Source: Cliona cf. orientalis (lineage: Eukaryota > Porifera > Demospongiae > Clionaida > Clionaidae). From it: 64,000 nucleotides of DNA. The notes beneath the pieces are model-generated. The model was not told the DNA's origin, did not search any database, and was given only the letters and a program-made list of their open reading frames with translations. The position numbers were made by a program, and so were the translations under genes. Of this stretch, positions 42,601 to 53,127 are shown in pieces. The stretch is from NCBI GenBank assembly GCA_963930775.1, contig OZ005689.1, forward strand, positions 30,838,159 to 30,902,158, in the 5' to 3' direction. Positions within the stretch are counted from its first letter, which is position 1, and each line of letters opens with the position of its first letter.

Positions 42601-43322
42601 CGAAAAATTAATCACATACAGTAAATCGCGAATATTTTCGGACAGACAGGCTTGTGCAAAAATAGAACGCGAAAAAATATATAATATGCAATATTAAAGA
42701 TATGGCGGTACAGAGTTGTTTGTCCGAAAATTATGTATTATTGCACGGAATGGTTGTGACACCAAATATTCACGATTTAGGGTACCAGTAATATAGCAGG
42801 GACAACTCAAAATTACAACTATCAGGAGTAAAAATATTCTGGAAAATCAGGATCATTGGGTGGCTAACTGCGATGATTTCTAATTGAAGGGGATAAGAGT
42901 GCTCTGTCGACCTGGAACTGCTTTGCTGTTCAGTGATACACTCTGTCATAAATAGTAGTACATATGAAGCACTTCATCGTATCCTCATAAAAGAGAGGAA
43001 AGTTTGACCTTCCTTGACCCTTACACCTAGACAGTGTGACTACAGGCACCATGCTACAATGAATATGACCGCCAGTTTTAGAGACAAAGAGGGAAGGTAT
43101 ATCCGTGAAATCATATTACACTCATTCTCGTTCTGCCAGTGTTGGTGTAACAAGAACGAGTCTCAAATCTGTAACCTAAGCACAGCTACAGTACACCCAA
43201 ACCCAAACTGAACGGAACCCAGGGCATGACCGCATTCTAGGACTGCCAATCAGTGCAAAATCACAGGTTTTATGGGATTAAAGGTGAATCCAAGTCCAGT
43301 CCAGTGAATAGAGATTACCACC
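42601..43322. other. unique stretch, no gene seen
   Basis: GACCTTCCTTGACCCTTACACCTAGACAGTGTGACTAC near 43007 recurs near 46472, so part of it is dispersed repeat. Otherwise nothing recognised. Confidence 0.4.
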
Positions 43323-43515
43323 TCAAAGCTGTGGGCAATGCTCTCACCACAATCTTCAATAAGACAGAGAGCAGGCAGCAGCATGCCTCAAAGCTGTAAA
43401 GCTGTGGGAAATGCTCTCACCACAATTTTCATTAGACAGAGAGCAGGCAGCAGCATGCCTCAAAGCTGTGGGGAAAGCTTTCTTCATTAGACAGAGAGCA
43501 AGCAGCAGCATGCTA
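43323..43515. repeat. three tandem units of 55-72 bp
   Basis: Each unit starts CTCAAAGCTGTGGG and ends GCAGGCAGCAGCATGC (GCAAGCAGCAGCATGC in the last). The third unit has lost the CTCACCACAA part. Confidence 0.85.
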
Positions 43516-43650
43516 CTTTATAGGCGCCTATATAAATACCCCCTGACAGCTACCAAAGTCTCATTCACATTACTGGGAAAATGGGACAGCATTTATCAAG
43601 TAAGGATACAATACTACCTTGAAAAGTTCATCCTCTAGTCTGACTTGCAG

Positions 43651-43731
43651 GGTATGTTGCAGATGAGCTGCAAGAAAGGGAGAGAGAGGTGCAGCACCTA
43701 CAGCGGCTACAACAGCAGCTTGGACTTAGAG
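43651..43731 (+). CDS. proline-rich repeat gene, coiled-coil-like exon
   Basis: Acceptor CTGACTTGCAG and donor AGAG/GTACTA. Read from the third base, it encodes YVADELQEREREVQHLQRL then QQQLGLR, a strongly helical E/Q/R/L segment, and ends one base into a codon that is completed by the next exon to glycine. The upstream start of the gene was not found. Composition and exact phase continuity with the next two exons support a real spliced gene. Confidence 0.55.
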
Positions 43732-43804
43732 GTACTAGTTACATGTATACGCTTTAGGCTGCATGCTTCACTATGTATAGTCATTACTCACTAATACTTT
43801 CTAG

Positions 43805-43854
43805 GCCAGCGATACCAGCCATATAAGACAAAAAAAGGCAAAAAAACATCTCAG
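43805..43854 (+). CDS. proline-rich repeat gene, basic exon
   Basis: Acceptor CTTTCTAG, donor TCAG/GTAAGT. It completes the glycine codon and encodes QRYQPYKTKKGKKTSQ, a basic linker, ending in phase 0. Confidence 0.55.
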
Positions 43855-43922
43855 GTAAGTGCAAATGACAAACAGCAACCTCTAGAGGATCGACAGTAAC
43901 ATATTTATTTCTCCCAACACAG

Positions 43923-45974
43923 AAATCACAAACTCACCTTGTCGCTGAATCAGTTCCTCCTCCGGCTGGTCAGCGACCCTCTGCTCCTCCTCCAGCAGTG
44001 AGTCCTCCTCCTCCGGCTGGTCAGTGGCCCTCTCCTCCTCCTCCAGCAGTGAGTCCTCCTCCTCCGGCTGGTCAGTGGCCATCTGCTCCTCCTCCTCCAG
44101 CAGTGAGTCCTTCTCCTCCGGCTGGTCAGTGGCCCTCTCCTCCTCCTCCACCAGTGAGTCCTCCTCCTCCGGCTGATCAGTGGCCATCTGCTCCTCCTCC
44201 AGCAGTGAGTCCTTCTCCTCCGGCTGGTCAGTGGCCCTCTGCTCCTCCTCCAGCAGCGAGTCCTTCTCCTCCGGCTAGTCAGTGGCCATCTGCTCCTCCT
44301 CCTCCGGCTGGTCAGTGGCCCTCTGCTCCTCCTCCTCCAGTAATGAGTCCTTCTCCTCCAGCTGGTCAGTGGCCCTCTCCTCCTCCTCCAGCAGCGAGTC
44401 CTCCTCCTCCGGCTAGTCAGTGGCCATCTGCTCCTCCTCCGGCTGGTCAGTGGCCCTCTCCTCCTACTCCAGCAGTGAGTCCCCCTCCTTCAGCTGGTCA
44501 GTGGCCCTCTCCTCCTCCTCCTCCAGCAGTGAGTCCTCCTCCTCCGGCTGGTCAGTGCCCCTCTGCTCCTCCTCCGGCTGGTCAGCGACCCTCTGCTCCT
44601 CCTCCAGCAGTGAGTCCTCCTCCTCCGGCTGGTCAGTGGCCCTCTCCTCCTCCTCCAGCAGTGAGTCCTCCTCCTCCGGCTGGTCAGTGGCCATCTGCTC
44701 CTCCTCCTCCAGCAGTGAGTCCTTCTCCTCCGGCTGGTCAGTGGCCCTCTCCTCCTCCTCCACCAGTGAGTCCTCCTCCTCCGGCTGATCAGTGGCCATC
44801 TGCTCCTCCTCCAGCAGTGAGTCCTTCTCCTCCGGCTGGTCAGTGGCCCTCTGCTCCTCCTCCAGCAGCGAGTCCTTCTCCTCCGGCTAGTCAGTGGCCA
44901 TCTGCTCCTCCTCCTCCGGCTGGTCAGTGGCCCTCTGCTCCTCCTCCTCCAGTAGTGAGTCCTTCTCCTCCAGCTGGTCAGTGGCCCTCTGCTCCTCCTC
45001 CAGCAGCGAGTCCTTCTCCTCCGGCTAGTCAGTGGCCATCTGCTCCTCCTCCTCCGGCTGGTCAGTGGCCCTCTGCTCCTCCTCCTCCAGTAGTGAGTCC
45101 TTCTCCTCCAGCTGGTCAGTGGCCCTCTCCTCCTCCTCCAGCAGCGAGTCCTCCTCCTCCGGCTAGTCAGTGGCCATCTGCTCCTCCTCCGGCTGGTCAG
45201 TGGCCCTCTCCTCCTACTCCAGCAGTGAGTCCCCCTCCTTCAGCTGGTCAGTGGCCCTCTCCTCCTCCTCCTCCAGCAGTGAGTCCTCCTCCTCCGGCTG
45301 GTCAGTGCCCCTCTGCTCCTCCTCCGGCTGGTCAGTGGCCCTCTCCTCCTACTCCAGCAGTGAGTCCCCCTCCTTCAGCTGGTCAGTGGCCCTCTCCTCC
45401 TCCTCCTCCAGCAGTGAGTCCTCCTCCTCCGGCTGGTCAGTGCCCCTCTGCTCCTCCTCCTCCAGCAGCGAGTCTTTCTCCTCCGGCTGGTCAGCGACCC
45501 TCTGCTCCTCCTCCGGCTGGTCAGTGGCCCTCTCCTCCTCCTCCAGCAGTGAGTCCTCCTCCTCCGACTGGTCAGTGGCCCTCTGCTCCTCCTCCTCCAG
45601 CAGCGAGTCTTTCTCCTCAGGCTGGTCAATGGCCTTCTGCTTCTCCTCCGTCAGTAATGAGTCTCTCTTCTCCAGGTAGTCAGTTCTCTGCTCCTCCTCC
45701 TCTAGCAGCGAGTCCTCTTCCTCCTCCTGCTGGTCAGTGGCCTTCTGCTCCTCCTCCGGTTAGTCAGTGGCCCTCTCCACCAGTGCGTCCTCCTCCTCCA
45801 GCTGGTCAGCGGCCCTCTACTCCTCCTCCTCCAGCAGTGAGTCCCCCTCCTTCAGCTGGTCAGTGGCACTCTGCTTCTCCTCCTCCATCAGTGCGTCCTC
45901 CTCTGCCAGCTCCACCAGTTATGAGACCTACTTCACCAACTCCCCTTTATGGTCATAACTGCATAATATGCTAA
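43923..45974 (+). CDS. proline-rich repeat gene, large terminal exon
   Basis: Acceptor CCAACACAG. It opens KSQTHLVAESVPPPAGQRP and stays open for 683 codons to a TAA, ending RPTSPTPLYGHNCIIC. It is built of about 40 units of the pattern PPPAGQWPSAPPPAVSP (45-51 bp each), with a higher-order repeat of about 630 bp (44030-44620 resembles 44650-45290). The three-exon frame and the uninterrupted plus frame favour coding on this strand; the minus strand gives only broken acidic frames (EEEDSLLEEEERATDQ). Proline/tryptophan-rich low-complexity proteins can be scaffold, extracellular or silk-like; no function can be assigned. Copy number in such arrays is unstable, and assembly collapse is possible. 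Confidence 0.5.
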   Translation, partial: KSQTHLVAESVPPPAGQRPSAPPPAVSPPPPAGQWPSPPPPAVSPPPPAGQWPSAPPPPAVSPSPPAGQWPSPPPPPVSPPPPADQWPSAPPPAVSPSPPAGQWPSAPPPAASPSPPASQWPSAPPPPAGQWPSAPPPPVMSPSPPAGQWPSPPPPAASPPPPASQWPSAPPPAGQWPSPPTPAVSPPPSAGQWPSPPPPPAVSPPPPAGQCPSAPPPAGQRPSAPPPAVSPPPPAGQWPSPPPPAVSPPPPAGQWPSAPPPPAVSPSPPAGQWPSPPPPPVSPPPPADQWPSAPPPAVSPSPPAGQWPSAPPPAASPSPPASQWPSAPPPPAGQWPSAPPPPVVSPSPPAGQWPSAPPPAASPSPPASQWPSAPPPPAGQWPSAPPPPVVSPSPPAGQWPSPPPPAASPPPPASQWPSAPPPAGQWPSPPTPAVSPPPSAGQWPSPPPPPAVSPPPPAGQCPSAPPPAGQWPSPPTPAVSPPPSAGQWPSPPPPPAVSPPPPAGQCPSAPPPPAASLSPPAGQRPSAPPPAGQWPSPPPPAVSPPPPTGQWPSAPPPPAASLSPQAGQWPSASPPSVMSLSSPGSQFSAPPPLAASPLPPPAGQWPSAPPPVSQWPSPPVRPPPPAGQRPSTPPPPAVSPPPSAGQWHSASPPPSVRPPLPAPPVMRPTSPTPLYGHNCIIC

Positions 45975-45996
45975 TATTTTATGGTTTTCGTTATTC

Positions 45997-46058
45997 TGCA
46001 ATAGGATTGAAATCAAATTACTGTGAAATCTGGCTAATAAGCGCATGCACTTACAGCA
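45997..46058. repeat. shared 3' module, copy 2 (partner 22090-22150)
   Basis: TGCAATAGGATTGAAATCAA and TTACTGTGAAATCTGGCTAA as at 22090; the palindrome is imperfect here (ATAAGCGCATGCACTTAC). It lies just after the stop codon of the proline-rich gene. Confidence 0.75.
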
Positions 46059-47938
46059 GTGTAGTGTAGTATATACCACACATAATTACATTCCACTAAT
46101 GTCATGTGACCATGGTTCTGCAATCTGATTGGGCCGCAATACACAACAAGCCTTCACATTCGTCCCGACTGAGCTCTAAGAAGAGAGGAAAGATATAGCA
46201 CAATACAGACCATTCATTAACATAAAAACGCCACAGAAAACCAAGTCTGTATCAGTACATGCCATATATCTCCACTGACAGGAGCAACAAGTGCTCTATC
46301 ATGGACAGCTCAATCATGCTGTAACTGGAGGAGCTCGACATAAACACACACGATATAAAGAGCCCGGGCCACACTGCCTCGGTTTATGGAGGAAGCTAAA
46401 TGTGTACAATGCACATACACATTGATGTAAAGATAATGGCCTAAACATAATAGCAGCTGACACTAGTATGAGCTTCCTTGACCCTTACACCTAGACAGTG
46501 TGACTACAAGCACCATGTTACAATGGGCACATCAACATGACTGCCAGTTTTCAAGAAAGAGGGAATGAGAGGTCGGTAGAGCACATACCCTGTGTGCACA
46601 ATTATTGGTAGCCTAGTTTGTGCTCTTGCATTCACTTACATGTACGCGTCATAATACATGTAGATGTGCAGAACGCGGTTGAAACAGCACATGGCACACC
46701 TGATGTGATTTGTACAGTTTATCAACATTATGAGGTGAAACAAACGTCAGCTTTGACATTTTTGATGAATATTATTATACTCACCACTCGCTAAGATTGC
46801 CTCTACGCTGATATCAGATAATATTTTTAGAACAGAGAGAGAAATATAAGTCCGATGGGAAAACTAGAAGCCATCAACGACTCATCATGCCACCCGAGCT
46901 TCAGGCAGCTGACTTCAACGGGGAGAAAGAGAGAAAACGTCAAGCCACCCGATTACTTTACTATGCACACGGGGGTAATACCATAGTGTCCCAGGCAAGT
47001 GCCCACGACACTATAATAATAATATTATTATACTGATAGAGTACATGTACTGTAGAGCAGATCATATTTAGAGCAACATGATACAACTTGATATTACGTT
47101 TTCACTCATAAAAGTTTTTGCTCGGTAACCTATACCTGTACCTACTGCTCTGTAATATAATCAGCTTTGAACAGGCAACAAACAACTGTACCAAGTGCCC
47201 AACACAAACAAGTATTGAGATGATACAGAGAGGGAGAATGCAGCCATATTAATACAAACATACATGTAGTATAGACTGGGATAGAGAATACAAGAGAGAA
47301 ACATATCTCCAATGTGAAAACCAGAAGCCATCAACGACTCATCACGCCACCTGAGGGTGGGAGCTTCAGGCAACTGACTTCAACGAGGAGAGATACATGT
47401 ACATCTAGATATTATGGCAGAGCAGAGAACAACCCTGTTTGCTGACATGGCATTTGTGTACTTCCTTATAAGGTAGTACAAAAAAATCAGTCAGCTGGTT
47501 TGGCAGTGTCACTACAGGCATACAGATAAGATTGATAACCAGTACCTGTACCCTATGACCTGACATTCAGAAACCACTTTTAACCCCAAAACAAAATTCA
47601 AGAAAGGTAGAGCCTACAACTGCATAAACCTTCCATGCGTCAGACTTATTTAGTTGACATGCCTTAACACTCGAGAAAACACAGGTATGAAGAGAAATAA
47701 CACTGAGAAGAAATAATATTACTAGTGTCATGCATGGCCTGTTTGGGGCGAGCCTGAGCTGAGCTTCTGTCGGACTGGAGTAGTCGAAGACTTTAAACCC
47801 ATAGCGCGATAGATCCTGAAGACCTGAGGTGATATCATATCCCAGAGAGAGAAACATAAGAGAGAGAGGATGGATTGGTAATCAATACATGTGGCCACAC
47901 CTGGGTATACGATATATAACAAAATACTAGGTAGAGTT
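46059..47938. repeat. 3' flank of transposon copy B
   Basis: ACACAACAAGCCTTCACATT at 46141 starts the match to copy A. Two copies of the 85-bp repeat lie near 46866-46935 and 47323-47395, and GTTTGCTGACATGGCATTTG near 47438 matches 26688. TGATATCATATCCC (47830-47843) is the point where copy A jumps to the inside of the gene. No other gene seen; GGGGCGAGCCTGAGC near 47748 is a dispersed word. Confidence 0.6.
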
Positions 47939-50900
47939 TCACACTGCGGCACATGATTTACACTTCCAGGGGACATCTTTTTTTTCAAAAACATAGTTAG
48001 GAACGTCCATGCAGTGTTTGTGGTACCAGGTTTTACATACATCGCACTCGGCCATTTTATCACCTAATTCCTCGGGCAAGCGGCAGGAGCAGTGAAGGTC
48101 CACTGACTGGGTGTGCCTGACACCCACAGTCCTGCGCTCACCGACCGCTGGGAAGCGAGAGAGGCGACATTTCTCCAAGCACTCTGCCAAGTGCTGCCTC
48201 ATAGACCTGTGATTGTACTTGATCTTGCATGGGTCATTACCACTGCAAATGTCGTATGCAAATGCTAAGGCAAGGACTCCACAATCGGAACCATTTGACT
48301 GCCTTCCAACATCCATCATTCTCACTACAAGCTGTTTAGCAGGACTGAACACAAGGCTGGCAATCAATTTGACCGTCCCACTGGAAGCACTGGAGTACAT
48401 GCTGTCGTACACATTGACCACTCCATCGTCACATCCAACGTTGGAAATAGTACACCAGTGACAGCCTCCAATAAAGATGATCTGCACAAATTCTCCTCGG
48501 AGGATTTGGAACGACAGACTCCTGTGAACTGCCGGATCTTGCAGGCCGGCTATGTTTGGGAATTCCTGCAAGATGAGCAACTGACCGGCCCTAATGACTG
48601 TGTCTGAGAGCCAACCATCAGATGAAACAATTTCCCGTTTCTTATCTATGTGCAAGGTGTACAGTGGAGTGGACACCCAGGTGTTGCTTGCAACTGCAGA
48701 ACCATCGGCTGGAGACAAGGCTGTGGGATCGTCAGTCAGGTCAACAACATGCTCAACAACAGGCTTGGCTAGGCCACAGTTACACACTTTGAGATTTGCA
48801 GAATCATTTGCTACATCTCGTAGTGAGGTCCTTCCTGCAGTTCGCCAGTTGTCTACTGAAATGGATGGATCACCGCTGATAGCCGTCAACTGCCCCTTTG
48901 CATAGCCAGTAGTGAGAACTCCCTTGTGACAACATAGTAGGCATCGATCACCAAACACTTGCACAACGCAGCAAGGAAGGTGATATTTACCCAATTTGCT
49001 ATCATGCAAATTCACGCAGTCACCCACCTTGAAGTTGGGCCTAGGCCTTTTCGCTGGGGGAGGCTTCTCACCACCTGGCTTTTCTCTCTTTCCTCGACGA
49101 GTGGACCTCGTATCGACCGGCTTGCTTGCTTTAGGAGGTTTGGATTTCACACAAGCATCATCCTTGCCATTCTTGTCAGAGTCAGCAGAAGAGGCCTTGG
49201 GAAACAATGTGCACCCAACGTAACGATTTCGTGAGTTTGAGGGGCAATCCCTCTTGTGTGCTCGTCCGAGCGCTCCGCACACGCAGATACCACTTATTAC
49301 GTCATCTTCAAAACACCAACTAGTGTCACCAGTTGGGATAGGCACACTTTTTTCCAAAGAAATGCTTTCTGCGTCTGACAGGGTATCCTCAGAATAGGAA
49401 ATGACATCATTATTGTCAGATGCTCTGTCAACCACAGAAACATCACTTCTCTGATTCTTTACGTTCAAAGGACATTCACTATGGTTGGCACGTAGGTGAG
49501 TGGTGGACCCACACTTACACGTCCCTCCAGTTGTACGCTTCTTCTGTCCCTTACGTTTGAGTTCATCTTCGTCTATGTCACTGTCATCACTGCCGTAGGT
49601 ATCGTGGCCATGCTTCTTTGACCATAGCTTGCGACACTGTGCATCCACTGTTCGCTCACTTTTCAACTGTATTCGCCTCCGCTTGGAGGAATCGGTCTTT
49701 TCCTGATCTAAGTACATCATTCTCTGTCGATTGAATGTCTCCAGAGCAGCCTGAACACCATCAAACACAGGTAGCTTCAGACGCTCAAACAGCTCAACCA
49801 CCCAATGATAGTGTGGCCCACGCTTCTCATACATGTATGTCATGTTGGATTGCAGCAGAGCCAGCTCGGTTGAAACCACATAGTGTAGCCTCTCGAGGAA
49901 GATGTGCTTTGGTCTGAAGCGAATGAACACATTGTGGGAGGCCTCCAACCAATTGGAATGCCCCCTTTTAAGAATGGGGTGAACCAGCTGTTCGGCCATT
50001 TCTGCTCTCTCATGGCATTCAATTTCGTAAGCCAGAGAGTGGAAAGGACATGTCAGTGCATGCCTTGTGTGATAGTCTGTTCCTTCGCACTTCAGATCCT
50101 CTCCATCCTCACACTCGCCACAGCTGCATACTCGAAGTTGGTGAAAGTCACACCTACCAAACCCCCAATCGTGCTCGTCGCGGGCATGTCTGGCCAATCC
50201 TTTCATCCTGGTCGCAAACTCTTCGGCAGATTGACTCATCGACAAAATTAGCGAAAAGTAGTTTCTAGCCTTTTCAATGAACGCCTTGGAGAAGCAACCA
50301 CATCCCTGTTTATGCCTTGAGCAATGACAGACCACATCACCAACAGAGGGAAAAGTGTCTTTATACTTTCTTACTAAATCAACAGTGAAGGACTTGATTT
50401 TCTGCAGCTTTTCCAGCTGCTTCTTGTGGGCCCTACCGGCATGTCCACCACAGATCATGATCTCTGCATTGGGAAAGTGGTCTGTCACTGCCTTAGCAGA
50501 GGAGGAGTCGGCATCTTGCCACTGAATGGCAATGTTCATCCCTTCCTCCTTGGCTTTTTTGAACGTAAGGCGTGCGGCATAGCCTTCGGCACCCTTGGAT
50601 GTCCCCTGGTAGAGCTCTTCTTCAATTATGTCATCTCTGCCTTTCTGACAGAGATGCTTGCGGTAAAGAAGAGCTCCATTGTAGTAGTTTCGAATGCTGA
50701 AAGTAGCATTCTTGCTGTGATGACCACGTGTCATCCACGTGCCATCAGCAGACGTGACGGCACGACTCCACGAACCCAGTTCATTTTGGTCCATGCGTTG
50801 CATGTCATCCTTTGCATCACTGCACATCTTATCGACCATCTCTTTGACGATAGGGTACATTCTCTTGATGGTCGAGTCAAACATTGGCCAACTAACTCCT

Positions 50901-51379
50901 TCAATCCCAAGTGCATGCTTCAATACCTTGTAATAAGTCACATGCGTGCAACCAGCTATGATAAAAGCCACCTGCGCAGCAATACCAATTTCGGTAGCAC
51001 AGCCAAGTTCGTATTTAGATGATGTTTCAAACAATGCCCACTGACTAGCACAACCGTTACAAGCATAGGTGATAGAAAGAGCACCACCCAGCCCAAGGCT
51101 TTTCACATGAATGGGACACAATGCACCTTTACAACCAGGTGTGGCACAACAACGTATTTGATTCACTTGCTTGATGAACTTGTTCAATTGTTTCAAGTCC
51201 ATGAAGCAAATATTTGATGGAATAATTGACGTATTTTCTATGCTCTCTCTAACCTTTCTTTGAGGGGTTGGAACGTACAGGGAGCCATCATTACTCTCCA
51301 CTGTCACGTTGAGACTGTCAGTCTCTTCATCACCCTCCACTGTCACATTGAGACTATCATTATTTGACATGGGAGTATC
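47939..51379 (-). CDS. full-length transposase: zinc cluster, MULE-like DDE core, Ulp1/C48 protease, PHD finger (exon 3)
   Basis: Numbering is from the internal ATG at 51370; the exon starts three codons earlier at GATACTCCC. The 1143-residue frame shows in order: CxPGCKGxLC and CNGC zinc cluster (75-107); core with ADGTW (D209), QWQDADSS (D286/D288), GGHAGRAHKKQLEKL (309-322), a cysteine/histidine-rich insert (348-454) and SNWLEASHN (E476); CxC knuckles (CKCG near 618, CVCG near 697); a basic linker (756-777); Ulp1/C48 SUMO-protease fold starting SDGWLSD with H971, D989, Q1024 and C1030; and a C4HC3 PHD finger (C1094, C1096, C1109, C1112, H1117, C1120, C1137, C1140). DDE cores with a DGDS-like second motif are known from Mutator-like transposases; Ulp1 and PHD fusions occur in several eukaryotic transposons, including KDZ types, the main alternative. 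The protein would act in the nucleus, cutting the element's ends. All key residues are present and there is no stop, so this copy may be active. Confidence 0.82.
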   Translation of the reverse strand, partial: DTPMSNNDSLNVTVEGDEETDSLNVTVESNDGSLYVPTPQRKVRESIENTSIIPSNICFMDLKQLNKFIKQVNQIRCCATPGCKGALCPIHVKSLGLGGALSITYACNGCASQWALFETSSKYELGCATEIGIAAQVAFIIAGCTHVTYYKVLKHALGIEGVSWPMFDSTIKRMYPIVKEMVDKMCSDAKDDMQRMDQNELGSWSRAVTSADGTWMTRGHHSKNATFSIRNYYNGALLYRKHLCQKGRDDIIEEELYQGTSKGAEGYAARLTFKKAKEEGMNIAIQWQDADSSSAKAVTDHFPNAEIMICGGHAGRAHKKQLEKLQKIKSFTVDLVRKYKDTFPSVGDVVCHCSRHKQGCGCFSKAFIEKARNYFSLILSMSQSAEEFATRMKGLARHARDEHDWGFGRCDFHQLRVCSCGECEDGEDLKCEGTDYHTRHALTCPFHSLAYEIECHERAEMAEQLVHPILKRGHSNWLEASHNVFIRFRPKHIFLERLHYVVSTELALLQSNMTYMYEKRGPHYHWVVELFERLKLPVFDGVQAALETFNRQRMMYLDQEKTDSSKRRRIQLKSERTVDAQCRKLWSKKHGHDTYGSDDSDIDEDELKRKGQKKRTTGGTCKCGSTTHLRANHSECPLNVKNQRSDVSVVDRASDNNDVISYSEDTLSDAESISLEKSVPIPTGDTSWCFEDDVISGICVCGALGRAHKRDCPSNSRNRYVGCTLFPKASSADSDKNGKDDACVKSKPPKASKPVDTRSTRRGKREKPGGEKPPPAKRPRPNFKVGDCVNLHDSKLGKYHLPCCVVQVFGDRCLLCCHKGVLTTGYAKGQLTAISGDPSISVDNWRTAGRTSLRDVANDSANLKVCNCGLAKPVVEHVVDLTDDPTALSPADGSAVASNTWVSTPLYTLHIDKKREIVSSDGWLSDTVIRAGQLLILQEFPNIAGLQDPAVHRSLSFQILRGEFVQIIFIGGCHWCTISNVGCDDGVVNVYDSMYSSASSGTVKLIASLVFSPAKQLVVRMMDVGRQSNGSDCGVLALAFAYDICSGNDPCKIKYNHRSMRQHLAECLEKCRLSRFPAVGERRTVGVRHTQSVDLHCSCRLPEELGDKMAECDVCKTWYHKHCMDVPNYVFEKKDVPWKCKSCAAV

Positions 51380-52191
51380 CTAAATGGCAAAGAAAACTTA
51401 CGGTGATGTGCATGCATACAGACAACTTCTTTCAACGAACATGTACAATGTCATATAAGCGAAATGTATCAGCCTCCCAGTCTAGTGTACACCCACCAGG
51501 CCTCCCCCAATAGCCAGACTTAACAAAATGGTAAAGCGTCATCACTCCTTGGTCATGTAGTATGTAAAGTATATCCTTTGGAAGTCTCATGCCCGCCCAC
51601 TGTGTGTCTGCCTATATTATGCATAACTACATCTCTCCAGTTCTTCTTATTCTACCCAGGATTCCTCATATTATTGGGACTTTTTTTAACATTCTTACAA
51701 CACTGAGAATTTCGTGTTTTTTTTTTTGTTTTTTCAAGCAGATCACACACTAAGCAGAAAACGAATTGTCTGAAAACCACCACATAGTTGAGCTGGATGC
51801 ATAGTAGAGCCATACAAACATACGGGAAAACTTCAAAGGGCCATAACTTTAATTGTAAGGTGTGAATCAAAAATCTGCCTGATCAAACCTCTAGTTTGGA
51901 CCCATTCTACGTGCTCATGTAAAAATTATCCCCCCAAGTGCTCCCAAACCCCCCCATGAATTAGATTATTATTAATTTAAATATAGTGTGTTCTACTTAG
52001 TGTGTAATTAGTGTGTAAATAGTGTGTAATTTCCCTACTTTATGGTTATATTTGTGCCCAAGACATGTCCTTATAGTGCACAGAAAGGGGACAGAGGGGG
52101 GACATAAAAGGAAGCCACCAGCACCCCACTGGTATCACTGGTATCACTGGTATGCCGCACCATCAAAATTATGAAATCACTGCATGCCATG

Positions 52192-52336
52192 CAGGGCTAG
52201 AAATAAGGCTCATGTTTTGGTCGGACATTGCTAGGACACAGTATAAGACTTTATGGAGTTGCATGGGGAATTTGATCGGTAATTTCAACAATTTGGTCGG
52301 AAAATGTCCGATGACCAGCTGTTATTTCTAGCTCTG
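52192..52336. mobile_element. 145-bp MITE, hAT5-like, copy in B
   Basis: The ends CAGGGCTAGAAATAA and TTATTTCTAGCTCTG are flanked by CCATG on both sides; the empty site is in copy C at 32180-32184. It shares CAG-G ends and a 5-bp duplication with the MITEs at 1264 and 14940, but not their poly-G interior. Confidence 0.87.
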
Positions 52337-52449
52337 CCATGATGTCCTGATGTGGGAATATAACGTTCAGTATAATTATTATGAGGTTGATCCAAATTAA
52401 GGGGCTGAGTTTAATATTCCATCTCGCTACTAAGATAAGTTACTAAAGG

Positions 52450-52803
52450 ATGGAAGATTGTTCCAGCCTTGAACGTTGCATTTTTTTACGCAATTTGCGT
52501 TTCTTGTCTGTCGCTGGTATCAAGCATGGAATTTGTGTAACCACTGACTTGGAGGAGCTGAACCTTTATGTTGATGACTGTGATTGCTATGATCTTCAGT
52601 CCAGAAAGAAAGAGTATCATTGGACAATATTTGTGCTGATCTTGCCTCTCATCCGATATTCTGGTACAGAATTCGACTCTCATAATAGTCATTTTCCATA
52701 CATAGCTTTCAATCTTTTGTGTATGCCTCAACCATCAGGAAAAGCCGGACATGCTCTCAGCGTAATTCTATCTTACATGGTTTGCTCATTCAACCGATTA
52801 TAA
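52450..52803 (+). other. open frame of 117 codons, copy B counterpart
   Basis: Same length and position as 29747-30100 of copy A. Amino-acid-changing differences dominate, so coding is doubtful. Confidence 0.25.
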
Positions 52804-52973
52804 TTAAGTAGACTCCCCCCCCCCCCTCAGAATCATCAGGTGATATACATGTAATAATCTGCCTATGAACATTGGCGGAAATTAAACTTGGAGATAGGAC
52901 CCAACCTCGTTATTGCAAAAATAATACCCCCCCCCCACAAACAAACTCTTATAACATGCGTTTGTCACCTTAC

Positions 52974-53057
52974 CTTGATAACACTGTCTATCACCGACCT
53001 TTCTGGTGTATCACCAGACACAGTATTCATACATGTACCCTGCGTAACACACACATC
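52974..53057 (-). CDS. transposase exon 2, copy B
   Basis: 28 codons DVCVTQGTCMNTVSGDTPE, then RSVIDSVIK, with acceptor TTTTTACACAG and donor AAG/GTAAGG, phase 0. It is six bases longer than in copies A and C, a whole-codon difference, as expected of coding sequence. It joins in frame to GATACTCCCATG of exon 3. Confidence 0.65.
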
Positions 53058-53127
53058 CTGTGTAAAAACAATAATAATTAAAGTTAATCGCTCAGGTCCG
53101 AGGCTAATATTTTCTTCAAGTACTCAC

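Larger units (their letters stand above)
51380..52973 (-). other. intron 2 of the transposase gene, copy B
   Basis: Bounded on the coding strand by GTAAGG and by CATTTAG. It contains an insertion relative to copies A and C (about 51715-52085) that carries the GGTGTGAATCAAAAATC dispersed repeat and the CTACTTAGTGTGTAATTAG tract, a 145-bp MITE and the conserved open frame at 52450-52803. Confidence 0.6.

Noticed and set aside
43882-44187. Minus-strand acidic protein in the proline-rich array
   Set aside because: Minus frames are repeatedly broken over the array, while the plus frame is continuous and connected to upstream exons. Kept only as a finding about dual reading.
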